This document shows, piece by piece, positions 1 through 8,399 of a stretch of DNA of 39,963 nucleotides. The stretch covers positions 1 to 39,963 of the IMG/VR virus record IMGVR_UViG_3300044974_000081; one strand, 5' to 3'. Made by a program: the position numbers and the translations under genes. Within the stretch, counting starts at the first letter, position 1; each line of letters starts with the position of its first letter. Origin of the DNA: a virus. The notes beneath the pieces are model-generated. The model was not told where the DNA came from, searched no databases, and saw only the letters and a list, made by a program, of their open reading frames with translations.

Positions 1-111
1 ATTGACCATTGCACCGATAAGGTACGAATAGTCAGACTGTATCACTGTCGATACAGTACTCTCTCGCATACGCAAGAGAACGCCATTAACACAGTCTAAG
101 TAAGTAGCCAT
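1..111 (-). CDS. 5' end of tail tubular protein A-like gene (duplicate copy, cut by window edge)
   Basis: This is the first 37 codons of the tail tubular A-like gene, whose complete copy lies at 39297-39947. It is present here only because the contig ends overlap by 127 bp. The start chosen is the ATG that overlaps the stop of the upstream gene (TAATG). The reading frame is open to base 1. It should not be counted as a separate gene. Confidence 0.9.
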   Translation of the reverse strand, partial: MATYLDCVNGVLLRMRESTVSTVIQSDYSYLIGAMVN

Positions 112-127
112 TACCATTTCACCTTAT
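1..127. repeat. Left copy of 127-bp terminal direct repeat (assembly closure)
   Basis: Bases 1-127 are identical to 39837-39963. An overlap of exactly 127 bp at the two ends is what a de Bruijn assembler with k=127 leaves on a circular contig. I therefore read it as a sign that the genome is complete and circular in the assembly, either circularly permuted or with collapsed terminal repeats. It is unlikely to be a biological repeat. The repeat covers the start of the tail tubular A gene and the end of the 85-aa gene. Confidence 0.95.
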
Positions 128-368
128 CAGCCCAGTATGCAGCGGACATCTTACCTTTAGCGATGTTCTTTGCATGACGAGCCTTAAATGATTTATTCCT
201 AGCAGAACCTTCTGGAGAACCTGAAACACCTTGTTGACCAAACCTAATAGTCTTTATCTGATCACCTTCTTTAGCAACAACGACATGACTTTTAGTAGGA
301 TGCGAAGGTGTACGTTTAGGTTTGTTGTAACCAGATACACCAGCTTTTTCTAGCCTAGAATCTTTCAT
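111..368 (-). CDS. Small basic conserved phage protein (DUF5872-like)
   Basis: An 85-aa lysine-rich protein. Its C-terminal half, with SFKARHAKNIAKGKMSAAYW, and the motif KSHVVVAKEGDQIKTIRFGQ resemble a small conserved family in environmental phages that I recall as DUF5872. The family name is from memory and its function is unknown. The gene is coupled at both ends: its ATG overlaps the stop of the DUF6496-like gene (ATGA), and its TAA overlaps the start of the tail tubular A gene (TAATG) across the contig junction. This position between fibre genes and tail-tube genes suggests a late role, perhaps in the virion or in DNA packing given the charge, but that is inference. Confidence 0.75.
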   Translation of the reverse strand: MKDSRLEKAGVSGYNKPKRTPSHPTKSHVVVAKEGDQIKTIRFGQQGVSGSPEGSARNKSFKARHAKNIAKGKMSAAYWADKVKW

Positions 369-523
369 TTCTTCTTCTTAGGTTTAGTCATACCAGCTTC
401 GGACAAAGCAATGGCAACTGCTTGCTTACGAGATTTAACAACATGACCACCTTTACCACTGTGTAGTGTTCCTTCTTTATACTCTCGCATTACTTTTCCA
501 ACTTTAGCAGGTTTCTGCTTCAT
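365..523 (-). CDS. Small basic conserved phage protein (DUF6496-like)
   Basis: A 52-aa lysine-rich protein. The core runs from VMREYKEGTLHSGKGGHVV into SRKQAVAIALSEAGM and ends in a run of lysines. The pattern MREYKxGxLHS...SRKQAxAIALSEA matches what I know of the DUF6496 family, common in phages and of unknown function. The start ATG overlaps the stop of the 50-aa gene (ATGA), and the stop overlaps the start of the 85-aa gene (ATGA), so it is translationally coupled to both. Its high positive charge suggests nucleic-acid binding (inference). Confidence 0.75.
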   Translation of the reverse strand: MKQKPAKVGKVMREYKEGTLHSGKGGHVVKSRKQAVAIALSEAGMTKPKKKK

Positions 524-672
524 GATGGATAACCCATCTTACGCTCTTTAGCCTTCATTGTTTTTGATTCTTTCTTCTCATGCATCTTCTTTGCTGACTT
601 TGATGCATACTCTTCTGCTGCTTTCTTTCCCTTAGCAGTGTAAGGAAACTTTTTATTCCCGACCATTGGCAT
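520..672 (-). CDS. Small basic phage protein, 50 aa
   Basis: A 50-aa lysine-rich protein beginning MPMVGNKKFPYTAKGKKAAE and ending MGYPS. The start at 672 is favoured because GGGGAA lies about seven bases upstream; a second ATG at 666 is possible. The stop overlaps the next start (ATGA). The N-terminal pattern resembles small proteins often found beside DUF6496 genes in environmental phages. The function is unknown. It is one of three consecutive short, strongly basic late proteins. Confidence 0.65.
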   Translation of the reverse strand: MPMVGNKKFPYTAKGKKAAEEYASKSAKKMHEKKESKTMKAKERKMGYPS

Positions 673-856
673 TTCTATTCCCCTTTTTTTTGAACATACA
701 CTGTACTGTATCTGTTTCCCATATACGGATAGCAGTCCATAGAATTGTTAGCACAGCAGCTATAGCAGGTAATAACTCAGCTAACGTACCGACAACAGTA
801 AGGATTGATACGGCATCGCCTAACTGTTTAACTTGCTCATCAGCTTGCAAAGCCAT
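653..856 (-). CDS. Small membrane protein, candidate holin
   Basis: A 67-aa protein with a charged N-terminus (MALQADEQVKQLGDAV), one long or two short hydrophobic segments at about residues 16-46 (VSILTVVGTLAELLPAIAAV, then LTILWTAIRIW) and a basic C-terminal tail with FKKKGNRN. The size and layout resemble small class II phage holins, including T7 gp17.5, which is also about this size, but I see no diagnostic motif. It lies in the late unit just after the adhesin genes, not beside the endolysin. A separate 3-TM holin-like gene sits next to the endolysin, so this protein could be a second holin, an antiholin or an unrelated membrane protein. Confidence 0.6.
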   Translation of the reverse strand: MALQADEQVKQLGDAVSILTVVGTLAELLPAIAAVLTILWTAIRIWETDTVQCMFKKKGNRNANGRE

Positions 857-892
857 TTCAGATACCTTTCTTTAATTGCCTAACAAGGAGCC

Positions 893-1549
893 TCATACGG
901 CTACTTTACGAATAGCTCTTACGATTAAGGATTGAGATTTAGCGTTATTGAACTGACTGCCATCTAAGAAGTCAATTCTAGTGGCTGTTGTAAGACCAGC
1001 GCCAGGATTGGTGCTAGACCAAGTCCTCAAGTTAGTAGCAAAGGCTTCTGATCCGCCAGACTGAAACGCAGCAACGCTTGTTTGTGCTGGTGTTCCTGTG
1101 GTGTAGTTAGAACCCCTAGAAGGCACTGAGTAGGAGTTTGTACCGTAAGAAGTGCTATTAGACTGTGTGGTTGGCTTGAGGTTGTAGTAACAAATCTCTA
1201 ACTCATAAAGAGCAGGTAGATACCAATCCGAGTAACCATTGATCGTTAGCGCAGCGCACCATTGAGCAGCAGGATAAGTTGCTGAGTCTAACTCTGCTGT
1301 GTTCGTTGCTCCATCGTAAGTTGATAAGCCTAACGAGTCAGACGTATCCGATGTCTTGTAGTTAATACTGCTGTTTTGACCAGAGGCTTTAGGGGAGACC
1401 AAAAGATAGTAAGTGTTGCCACCAAAAGCTATCTTCCCTGCGTAGTAACCTCCCTGCCAGAACTCACCGATGGTAGACGGGCCTCTAGCACCAGATCCTG
1501 GGCCAAAGCCTCTGACAGAACCGCCTCCTAATGCTTCTAGGACAGGCAT
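893..1549 (-). CDS. Lectin-like adhesin domain protein (DUF1566-like)
   Basis: A 218-aa protein with a glycine-rich N-terminus (about 1-30) and a domain rich in aromatic, serine and threonine residues. Seen directly: GYSDWYLPALYELE near the middle, then TWSSTNPG, IDFLDGSQFNNAKSQSLIVR and a terminal RAIRKV. The pattern WYLPA..EL...W(S/T)S...RAIR is typical of DUF1566 (Lcl_C), which adopts a C-type-lectin-like fold in surface and receptor-binding proteins. The start is coupled to the upstream gene (TAATG). Its position at the end of the fibre block fits a receptor-binding tip. No reverse transcriptase or template repeat is visible, so nothing suggests DGR diversification. Confidence 0.65.
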   Translation of the reverse strand: MPVLEALGGGSVRGFGPGSGARGPSTIGEFWQGGYYAGKIAFGGNTYYLLVSPKASGQNSSINYKTSDTSDSLGLSTYDGATNTAELDSATYPAAQWCAALTINGYSDWYLPALYELEICYYNLKPTTQSNSTSYGTNSYSVPSRGSNYTTGTPAQTSVAAFQSGGSEAFATNLRTWSSTNPGAGLTTATRIDFLDGSQFNNAKSQSLIVRAIRKVAV

Positions 1550-2112
1550 TATGCGTACCTGGATTGACTAGCCAAGACAGTGAACGTTGCTGAACCTGTC
1601 TTGATGATGGAGTAGGAATATACGTCGATAGAACTAGCATTGCCTGCGGTAGGAGCAGTACCACCTAACCATTTAGGTGTAACCGATGAACCATCTACTT
1701 GCACCGCAGAGTTGTAGTAAGCAGTGCTTCCATTAGTGACTAAGAAGGCACAGGTTAAGACTTCTCCGGTAGCCATTGCGGTATTCAGTGATGTACCAGA
1801 AGAGGCTCTAAAGTTAACCGTGAAGTTTCCAGAGGCATTGGTTGTGTAGTACAGGACACCTTGAGTCGTAGTGTCAAAGTTAATCGTGCCTGTTGCTGCT
1901 GTTGCTGATACCGTGATTGTCTCAACAACACCTTGTAGCTTTGCACCGATCTGCGAAGATGTGGATGCTAGAGAGAGTTGTTTAGCAAAGGTTGCAGCCT
2001 GTGCAGAGGAAATCGTAAGTGCTAGCGTACCTCCAGTCTTGACCTCTAGGATGTCTGTGTTGTCAGACGTAATCGAGGTTCCAGCGGTAGCTGCATTAAG
2101 GACGTTAGCCAT
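1549..2112 (-). CDS. Putative tail-fibre-associated beta-rich protein
   Basis: A 187-aa protein rich in Ala, Thr, Ser and Gly. The N-terminus has ITSDNTDILEVKTGGTLALT and is followed by alternating beta-strand-like segments such as SAYYNSAVQVDGSS-type repeats. It has no catalytic motif I recognise. The composition is typical of phage fibre or appendage proteins. Its start overlaps the end of the 120-aa gene upstream by 8 bases, and its stop is coupled to the DUF1566-like gene. A structural or adhesin accessory role is inferred from composition and neighbours only. Confidence 0.55.
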   Translation of the reverse strand: MANVLNAATAGTSITSDNTDILEVKTGGTLALTISSAQAATFAKQLSLASTSSQIGAKLQGVVETITVSATAATGTINFDTTTQGVLYYTTNASGNFTVNFRASSGTSLNTAMATGEVLTCAFLVTNGSTAYYNSAVQVDGSSVTPKWLGGTAPTAGNASSIDVYSYSIIKTGSATFTVLASQSRYA

Positions 2113-2467
2113 TGTTGACCTCTACCCAATTGACTGCTTCTTCATCCCAGCTATACATCTTACCGTCGGTAGGCATCGCAACAGGAGCTTCCCACTGAGC
2201 ATTAGCGTTTAGAAGCCAGCTAGCAAAGGGCTTAGGCGGCACAAACGCGTCAATGTCTGCTCGGTAGGTATAACCAATCCCTGCGTAGTTTTTACGCATG
2301 TTGCCGTTGTAGCTTGTCTGCTTCCATGTTCCACCTAGAATCTTCTCTAGATGAGCAGCACCAATGTGTTCTTTTTCAACACCGCTAGCGTCTGAAGTGT
2401 CCTTGTTATCAACAACGACAACCTGCGTGACGATGTTGTTTTCATCAATCTTTGCGAAGTGAGCCAT
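2105..2467 (-). CDS. Conserved phage virion/tail-associated protein, 120 aa
   Basis: A 120-aa protein beginning MAHFAKIDENNIVTQVVVVD. It contains TWKQTSYNGNMRKNYAGIGY followed by TYRADIDAFVPPKPF and a Trp-rich C-terminus with MYSWDEEAVNWVEV. The YNGNxRKNYAGIGYTY block is a pattern I recognise from uncharacterised proteins of marine cyanophages and related phages, where it accompanies structural genes. The function is unknown. It lies between the 2OG-Fe(II) oxygenase and fibre-like genes, so a role in the distal tail or adhesin is plausible (inference). Confidence 0.65.
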   Translation of the reverse strand: MAHFAKIDENNIVTQVVVVDNKDTSDASGVEKEHIGAAHLEKILGGTWKQTSYNGNMRKNYAGIGYTYRADIDAFVPPKPFASWLLNANAQWEAPVAMPTDGKMYSWDEEAVNWVEVNNG

Positions 2468-3069
2468 TACGCCTCCAGCCTTAAGCCTGTTAAATCCATT
2501 TCTTCCCCGACAACACCGACAGGGAAGGTATTAAAACTGAGTGAGATTCTTGTGTCCTCGCCCTTGACTTCAGGAACCATGTGTGTGAGCGACGAAGGAA
2601 AGAGAATCAGCCTGCCTGCATAAGCCTCAAACCACCAACTCTCACTGTTATACGGGTTCCACTGGTCAGGAGGGAATTTGATCTGCTGCCAGCCATCTTT
2701 ATAGAAGTAAATCCTGTCATCAGGGTTGGTCTGAACGTAGAACACACCTGAGATATACGAATTAGGATGAGCGTGTTTGTGGTGGTACTGGCCTTGCTCT
2801 GAATAGTTGCACCAGCTTTGCGTCACTCTCAGACTTACATTGTGCTTAGGATTGACTGTGGACTTAAAGTATTCCGAGACAGCATCCTCGATGAACGAAC
2901 GTAGGTTTGTCAGTACAGGGCTACGAAGTACGAAGTTATCAGTGCTTGTCGTGTTGCCCTGATTAGGTCTTGTCTGTAGCTCACGGATGAAGAACAACTC
3001 CTCATCGGACAAGGGTCTACCGAGTTCAGCAAAGCCTACAGGTGTCGGAAACAGATTATGCAATTGCAT
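2467..3069 (-). CDS. Putative 2OG-Fe(II) oxygenase
   Basis: A protein of about 200 aa that resembles the phage 2-oxoglutarate/Fe(II) dioxygenases (2OG-FeII_Oxy_5 type). Seen with numbering from the ATG at 3069: N-terminal FPTPVGFAEL, the metal-binding segment HAHPNSYISGVFYV with His99 and His101, then a distal GRLILFPSSLTHMVPEV with His163 and Arg174 in DTRISLSFN, which would bind 2-oxoglutarate. The ATG at 3069 is preferred over an in-frame TTG at 3075 because AAGGA lies about 8 bases upstream. In this family the enzymes hydroxylate protein or small-molecule substrates. The substrate here is unknown. The location inside the fibre block suggests a structural or host-surface target (inference). 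Confidence 0.75.
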   Translation of the reverse strand: MQLHNLFPTPVGFAELGRPLSDEELFFIRELQTRPNQGNTTSTDNFVLRSPVLTNLRSFIEDAVSEYFKSTVNPKHNVSLRVTQSWCNYSEQGQYHHKHAHPNSYISGVFYVQTNPDDRIYFYKDGWQQIKFPPDQWNPYNSESWWFEAYAGRLILFPSSLTHMVPEVKGEDTRISLSFNTFPVGVVGEEMDLTGLRLEA

Positions 3070-3310
3070 CTTCAATTTCCTTTTGCTTGATGCCCATCTC
3101 TTCTAACTGTTCAGGTAGCCAGATCGTTGGGATGCTGTCCTCAAACTCCTTGATCTTGTCTATCACCCAATAAACTTCCTTAATACTCGGACAAGGTCTA
3201 GGATCATCCCAGCGTGTGAATACGTTGTTAGAGATTTCCCACTTAGCACCCGGACGAAGCAGGTGCATTGCTGTGTCTATTCCTAAGAAGCGATATGTTT
3301 TTGTAGTCAT
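3056..3310 (-). CDS. Hypothetical protein in fibre block, 84 aa
   Basis: An 84-aa protein with RFLGIDTAMHLLRPGAKWEI, the motif WDDPRPCPSIKEVYWVIDKI and an acidic helical C-terminus. The WDDPRPCPSxxEV segment resembles short phage proteins found beside oxygenase and tail-fibre genes. No enzymatic motif is visible. It ends inside the start region of the oxygenase gene (14-base overlap with the ATG used), which implies translational coupling. It could be a chaperone or accessory for a fibre, but no function can be assigned. Confidence 0.6.
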   Translation of the reverse strand: MTTKTYRFLGIDTAMHLLRPGAKWEISNNVFTRWDDPRPCPSIKEVYWVIDKIKEFEDSIPTIWLPEQLEEMGIKQKEIEDAIA

Positions 3311-3311
3311 G

Positions 3312-5279
3312 TTATTGATTGATTTTGATAATTACGACACCGGAGCCGCCTGTGCCTCCAGCATTATTTCCAGAACCAGCGCCTCCACCACCTCCTGTAT
3401 TAGCAGTTCCGGGGTTTCCGGCTCCATAAGACGGCCCCGGAGTTCCACTACCTCCACCACCAGAACCTCCTGTTCCTGCCGTACCGCTTCTTTTAGAACC
3501 GCCACCACCACCTGAGAAATAAACTGAGCTAGATACAACTTGACCAACAGCAAATGATGTTGCCTGTGCCGTGCTAATAATGGTTGTTATGACCCCAACA
3601 CCACCATTGCCACCCGTAGAACCAGCAGCAGCACCAGCACCTCCACCACCGCCTCCACCACCGCCAGCAACATTAGCCTCGCTGCCGCCACCACCATCGT
3701 AACCTTGCCTTGTACCAGAAATAAAAGGCGATCCGGGATAAAGTCCAGACCCTGCTGTACCCGACCCTGAATAAGTTGCGCCGCCGCCGCCTGATCCACC
3801 ATTTCTGGCATTTCTTGCAGAGGTATCCCCAAAAGAACCCCCGCCACCACCGCCAAAAGCACTGCTGCCACTAAGCGTGCCTGTGATGGTTGTACTAGAA
3901 ACTGTCTGGCTTACGTTAACTGTGTAGGTTCCTGCTCCACCAGTACCCGTACCGTAGGCTGTAATGAATGTCCCACTTGCAACACCCGTACCTGACAGCG
4001 CCATCCCTGCGTAAAAAGTATTAGTGACTGTTCCACCAACCGTTAAGGTTGTACCTGATATAGACGAAGCAGTTCCAGATGCGCTAGAAATTGATGGGGT
4101 ATCCGACAAAGGCGAACCAAAAAAGGATGAATTTGTTCCATTTTTTCCTTGATTGTTATTAGTGCCTCCACTTCCACCACCACCTACCACAATTGTGTAT
4201 TCTTGACCTGCCGTAACTGATTGCGCCGAACCTGTTACAAAACCACCACCGCCACCACCTCCACCTATACCATCCGTTGATCCTGTACTGCCACCACCAC
4301 CCCCACCACCCGCAACCACAAGGTAGTCAACAGAGGTCACACCAGTAGGACATTTCCACGTCGTCGTGCCTTTGAATACAAAGACGGTTTGGCTAGGTAC
4401 GGTGTACTTTAGGATGACGATACCGGAGCCGCCTGCGCCTGCAACAGTTGACCCGCTATCACCGCTGTTTCTACTTCCACCACCACCGCCACCTGTACCA
4501 GATGTCCCAGGAACTGCGCCAGTAGTCCAAACCCCAGCACCACCACCACCAGTACCTCCAGTTGAATTGGGCTGGCCGCCCCCGCCACCACCGCCTGCGT
4601 AAGTAACAGAACTCCCAGTGATTGAAGAGGCTGTACCATTTCCTCCGTTCCCTCCTGCATTACTAGATCCAGTGCCGCCAACAGCGCTTGCGCCACCTCC
4701 ACCGCCAGCCCCAACAGCACCGCTTTGCCCATTACCACCATTATTTCCTTGCGATGGAGAGGTAGACGGTGTATTACCTGTCCCTCCTGGGACAAGTGCC
4801 GGATATAAACAAGAACCGCCGCCACCCGATCCACCGTTTTGCCCAGCGGATATAGAAAAGCCACCGCCACCACCGCCACCATACGCAACTAAAGCATTGC
4901 TATAGGGATTTCCAGAGGATGGATTGTTAGAGATCGGAGAACCGGAAATATAGGAATTACCTCCGTTTCCTCCTGTTACAGCCGAAGTGCCAACACCAAC
5001 CCCTGCTGTTCCTGCCGCCCCTACGGCAATTGTGTAATCCGTTCCTGCTGTTACGGAAAGTCCTGTTCCCGTTCTAAAACCGCCAGCGCCACCTCCACCG
5101 CCGGTTGTGCAGCCACCACCCCCACCACCAGCCACTACCAAATACTCAACCTCTGTCACCCCAGCAGGGCAAGTCCACGTAGAGGTAGCCGTAAAGGTTT
5201 GGATGACGGTGTAGCCACCACCGCCGCCCCCTGAACCAGCAAAGGCAGCAGCAATCATTGCACTTAATGCACCAGCCAT
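3312..5279 (-). CDS. Glycine-rich tail fibre/adhesin with two repeated domains
   Basis: A 655-aa protein dominated by poly-glycine tracts. Two copies of the same module are visible, each beginning with a conserved strand: [17 protein letters not shown] (near residue 36) and [17 protein letters not shown] (near residue 310). Each ends in a strand like GSGIVILKY or GSGVVIIKI. This is the phage glycine-rich domain found in receptor-binding proteins, where polyglycine II helices form the sugar- or receptor-contacting tip. The second copy holds a Ser/Thr-rich insertion ([20 protein letters not shown] and following) absent from the first. It lies in the fibre cluster directly before an unrelated 84-aa gene. 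Function: adsorption (inference from family). Confidence 0.75.
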   Translation of the reverse strand: MAGALSAMIAAAFAGSGGGGGGYTVIQTFTATSTWTCPAGVTEVEYLVVAGGGGGGCTTGGGGGAGGFRTGTGLSVTAGTDYTIAVGAAGTAGVGVGTSAVTGGNGGNSYISGSPISNNPSSGNPYSNALVAYGGGGGGGFSISAGQNGGSGGGGSCLYPALVPGGTGNTPSTSPSQGNNGGNGQSGAVGAGGGGGASAVGGTGSSNAGGNGGNGTASSITGSSVTYAGGGGGGGQPNSTGGTGGGGAGVWTTGAVPGTSGTGGGGGGSRNSGDSGSTVAGAGGSGIVILKYTVPSQTVFVFKGTTTWKCPTGVTSVDYLVVAGGGGGGGSTGSTDGIGGGGGGGGFVTGSAQSVTAGQEYTIVVGGGGSGGTNNNQGKNGTNSSFFGSPLSDTPSISSASGTASSISGTTLTVGGTVTNTFYAGMALSGTGVASGTFITAYGTGTGGAGTYTVNVSQTVSSTTITGTLSGSSAFGGGGGGSFGDTSARNARNGGSGGGGATYSGSGTAGSGLYPGSPFISGTRQGYDGGGGSEANVAGGGGGGGGGAGAAAGSTGGNGGVGVITTIISTAQATSFAVGQVVSSSVYFSGGGGGSKRSGTAGTGGSGGGGSGTPGPSYGAGNPGTANTGGGGGAGSGNNAGGTGGSGVVIIKINQ

Positions 5280-5280
5280 A

Positions 5281-6030
5281 TTAGGTCACTCCTGCACCAG
5301 AGACATACCATGTATCCGTAGCAACCTTAAGTAAGGTAGCCATTCCCTTTGTCGCCACTGTCCTGTTACCCGTAGCACCATTGGCAAGCTGAAAGGTAAC
5401 ACCAGCACCAGAGATCGTAAGGTTTCCAGAGTTGTTATTAACGACAAGGATCGTTGTACCGACATCAATCGCCGTAGTTGCGTTTGTGTTTACCGTAAGG
5501 GTTGCTGTAGAGCCACCAGTAAAGTAAATATGCTTACCCGCATCGCTTGCAGCCACAGTCGTATTCGTGCTCTGTGGAGCGCCGATATAACCAACCTTGT
5601 TAGTACCATCTACCGTACAGTTACTTAGATTACCCGATGTAGGTGTTCCTAAGATCGGAGTTACTAAGGTAGGTGTATTAGCAAAAACATTAGCACCTGT
5701 ACCTGTCTCATCCGTAAGCGCTGCTGCTAAGTTTGCAGACGATGGCGTGGCTAGGAAGGTAGCTACGTTAGCTGCAAGGCCAGATATACCTGTACTTACT
5801 GGTAAGCCTGTACAGTTTGTGAGCGTACCTGATGATGGTGTGCCTAACGCACCGCCAGAGGTTAGTCCTGTAGCAAAGGTTAGGTTGCCTGAGCCATCAG
5901 TTTGTAGAAACTGATTAGCACTACCGTCTGTGCCAGGAAGCGTAAAGGTTGTGTTGCTGCTGGTATTGGCAGATTGGACGGTTGTTGTCCCTGTCCCAGA
6001 AGCGTTACCCTGAATTTTAAGTTTAGACAT
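5281..6030 (-). CDS. Tail fibre protein, repetitive beta-rich
   Basis: A 249-aa Thr/Ala/Gly-rich protein. It starts [20 protein letters not shown] and contains [20 protein letters not shown], repeated [18 protein letters not shown]-type units, and a C-terminal beta-rich domain ending in [11 protein letters not shown]. The LPxTDGxxxQxLxTDGSGxLxF segment is common in phage tail-fibre proteins that form trimeric shafts. It has no catalytic motif. It is packed one base from the next gene and six bases from the previous one, so it is cotranscribed with the other fibres. It may be a second fibre or the distal part of a compound fibre. Confidence 0.7.
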   Translation of the reverse strand: MSKLKIQGNASGTGTTTVQSANTSSNTTFTLPGTDGSANQFLQTDGSGNLTFATGLTSGGALGTPSSGTLTNCTGLPVSTGISGLAANVATFLATPSSANLAAALTDETGTGANVFANTPTLVTPILGTPTSGNLSNCTVDGTNKVGYIGAPQSTNTTVAASDAGKHIYFTGGSTATLTVNTNATTAIDVGTTILVVNNNSGNLTISGAGVTFQLANGATGNRTVATKGMATLLKVATDTWYVSGAGVT

Positions 6031-6036
6031 ATTGTA

Positions 6037-8397
6037 TCACCCTAATACCATCCAAGATTGTCCGTCTGGGACTGTAACTGCAAAACCAGCCGCTACTGTT
6101 ACAGGGCTGACAGATAGTCCGTTAGTATTACTTGTTAGTGTTACGTTTGAAGAAATAAGTATTTGAGACTCTAGAATAGGGCCACCAGCACCGCCTCCAG
6201 TAGCGGACAATGTACCAGCAGAATAGCTTAGGCCAGAGCCAACAGTAACGTTAGCAAAGCCACCAGAGCCATCATTAGCTAGTAATTCAGCTGCTGTGCC
6301 TGTCGTTGAAGAACCACCTGCTGGTGTATCCCAAGCAAAGGCAGTACCATTCCACTTAAGGTAAGTATTCGATGTTGTAGGTGCTGTAGCAAATGTTGTT
6401 GTATTAGAACCACTCTGATACACAATACGATTAGCACCACCACCAGTGATTGCTGCTGTGATTCCTGAAGAACCAGTGATATCGATACCCCAAGTACCAG
6501 TAGCATTAGTACCTGTAATGGAAGGAGCACCTACTGTATTATAACTGATTGTACGTGCTACAGAACCATCAAAGGTTACTGTTGGTGTATCACCACCACT
6601 GCTTGAGAATGTTGCTGCATTGGTTGTTGTACCGCCACCACCTGATACAGCAGCCCAACTTAGTACAGAGCCATCCCACTTAAGGTAAGTATTAGATACT
6701 GTAGGAGCTGCTACGAATGTTGTTGTTCCTGATCCACTTTGATAAGGAATACGATTTGCTGCACCACCAGCTAAGTTAGTTGCTGTGGTAGCTGTTGTTG
6801 CTGATGTAGCAGAGGTTGCTGCAGCAGCGTTACCTGTGATGTCAATAGACCATGTACCTGAAGCATCTCCGCCTGTTCTTGTAGGTACATTAAGGTTTGC
6901 TCTAGCATTTGCTTCAGTGGTTGCGTTAGTACCACCTTTGTTGATAGGTACAGCAGAATCTAATGTAATGTTTGGTGTTGCACCACCAGAGGATGCTAAA
7001 GGAGCTGAAGCTGTAACAGAACTAACACCACCACCAGTACCACTAGTGGCTGCTGTGATACGACCTTGAGCATCAACTGTGATGTTAGCGTTGGTGTAAG
7101 AACCAGCAGTAACAGCAGTATTTGTAAGACTGATTGAACGATCTGTACTTAGATCACCACCACCTGATAAACCTGTACCAGCGCTAAGACTACGTGTTGT
7201 CGGTACAGCACCAATACTTGCTGGTGTGATGGATGCGTTTGAAGCTGCTGTAATCCTTCCCTGTGCGTCAACTGTGAATGTAGCTACTTGCGAAGTACTA
7301 CCATAACTGGTAGCAGTAACACCTGTGTTGGTCAAGCTAATCGAACGATCAGAACTAAGATCACCTCCTCCCGTCAGACCACTTCCAACTGAGATGGTCC
7401 TTGTTGATGGAACAGCGCCAATACCTGAAGCAGTAATGCTTGTATTTGATGCTGATGTCAACCTACCTTGTGCATCTACAGTAAAGGTTGCTACTTGAGA
7501 ACCTGAACCATAAGAACCAGCTGTGACTGCTGTGTTATCTAATGCTATAGTACCTGATGTTTTTATCGTACCACCGCTAAGACCTGTACCAGCAGTTATC
7601 GATGTAACTGTCCCTGTACCTGTAATGGTAGCATATTCAAGACCTGTACCGCCTGTGTTAACACGAACAACTTGACCTGCTGTGCCTAAAGCAGTTAATC
7701 CAGTACCACCGTTAGCGACAGGCAATGCAGAGCCTGAATAGCTAACAGCTAATGTACCAGAGGAAGTAATAGGAGTACCACTAACACTTAAGAAACCAGG
7801 AACAGTCATCGCTACAGAGGATACAGTACCCCCTACAGCTTGCCATTTAAGACCTGATGTTTCAGTAGAGTCAGCAGCTAGTACGTAACCATCCGTACCT
7901 TTTGGTAAGCGAACATTGTCACTACCATTGTGAACAATGATATCGCCTTTAGTTGTTGTCGGAGATAAAGCATCAAATGCTTCAGTCTTTGTTGTTTGAC
8001 CAGTACCACCATTAGCGATAGCTACTGTACCGCTTACGTTAGTTGCTGTTGTTGCTGATGTCGCAGTAGCAGCATTACCTGTAATAGCAATGTTCCATGT
8101 ACCGCTAGCGCCTGTGCCAGTAGTAGATGGAACACCTAAATTAGTTCTTGCTGTTGCTGCATCAGAAGCACCAGTACCACCGTCTGCTACAGCAAGATCG
8201 GTAATACCAGCAATAGAGCCGCCAGTAATCGCTACAGCATTAGCTTCTTGATTCCCTAGAGAACCAACAATCTTTTGTACCGTTGATCCATCACCAACAT
8301 AGAGTTTCTTGTCCGTTGTGTTAACGGCTAATTGTCTATTCTCTAGTGAGGTAGGTACTGACCCTGCTGTAGAAGATCCTTTGATCTTAACCGCCAT
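6037..8397 (-). CDS. Large tail fibre with Mtd-N-like head and repeats
   Basis: A 786-aa fibre protein. The N-terminus SLENRQLAVNTTDKKLYVGD matches the short module at the start of major tropism determinant (Mtd_N-like) and many phage fibre proteins. The body holds repeated GGTGxT motifs and about three copies of a unit with QVATFTVDAQGRLTSAS, IGAVPSTRTIS and GLTGGGDLSSDRSISL (roughly residues 290-450). Two later copies carry ANRIPYQSGSGTTTF and SNTYLKWDGS. The composition is Thr/Ser/Gly/Ala-rich, as in trimeric beta shafts. It is the first large gene after the capsid terminator and heads the adsorption block. No enzymatic domain is seen. Confidence 0.8.
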   Translation of the reverse strand: MAVKIKGSSTAGSVPTSLENRQLAVNTTDKKLYVGDGSTVQKIVGSLGNQEANAVAITGGSIAGITDLAVADGGTGASDAATARTNLGVPSTTGTGASGTWNIAITGNAATATSATTATNVSGTVAIANGGTGQTTKTEAFDALSPTTTKGDIIVHNGSDNVRLPKGTDGYVLAADSTETSGLKWQAVGGTVSSVAMTVPGFLSVSGTPITSSGTLAVSYSGSALPVANGGTGLTALGTAGQVVRVNTGGTGLEYATITGTGTVTSITAGTGLSGGTIKTSGTIALDNTAVTAGSYGSGSQVATFTVDAQGRLTSASNTSITASGIGAVPSTRTISVGSGLTGGGDLSSDRSISLTNTGVTATSYGSTSQVATFTVDAQGRITAASNASITPASIGAVPTTRSLSAGTGLSGGGDLSTDRSISLTNTAVTAGSYTNANITVDAQGRITAATSGTGGGVSSVTASAPLASSGGATPNITLDSAVPINKGGTNATTEANARANLNVPTRTGGDASGTWSIDITGNAAAATSATSATTATTATNLAGGAANRIPYQSGSGTTTFVAAPTVSNTYLKWDGSVLSWAAVSGGGGTTTNAATFSSSGGDTPTVTFDGSVARTISYNTVGAPSITGTNATGTWGIDITGSSGITAAITGGGANRIVYQSGSNTTTFATAPTTSNTYLKWNGTAFAWDTPAGGSSTTGTAAELLANDGSGGFANVTVGSGLSYSAGTLSATGGGAGGPILESQILISSNVTLTSNTNGLSVSPVTVAAGFAVTVPDGQSWMVLG

Positions 8398-8399
8398 GT

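Noticed and set aside
1-127. True biological terminal repeat as in T7
   Set aside because: The exact length of 127 fits an assembler k-mer overlap and it falls inside coding sequence of the late unit; read data would be needed to support a physical end.
893-1549. Diversity-generating retroelement target in the lectin-like protein
   Set aside because: No reverse transcriptase and no template repeat were found in the genome.
4366-4905. Proline-rich plus-strand frames opposite the glycine-rich fibre
   Set aside because: Poly-proline arises from complementing glycine codons; no independent gene signal.
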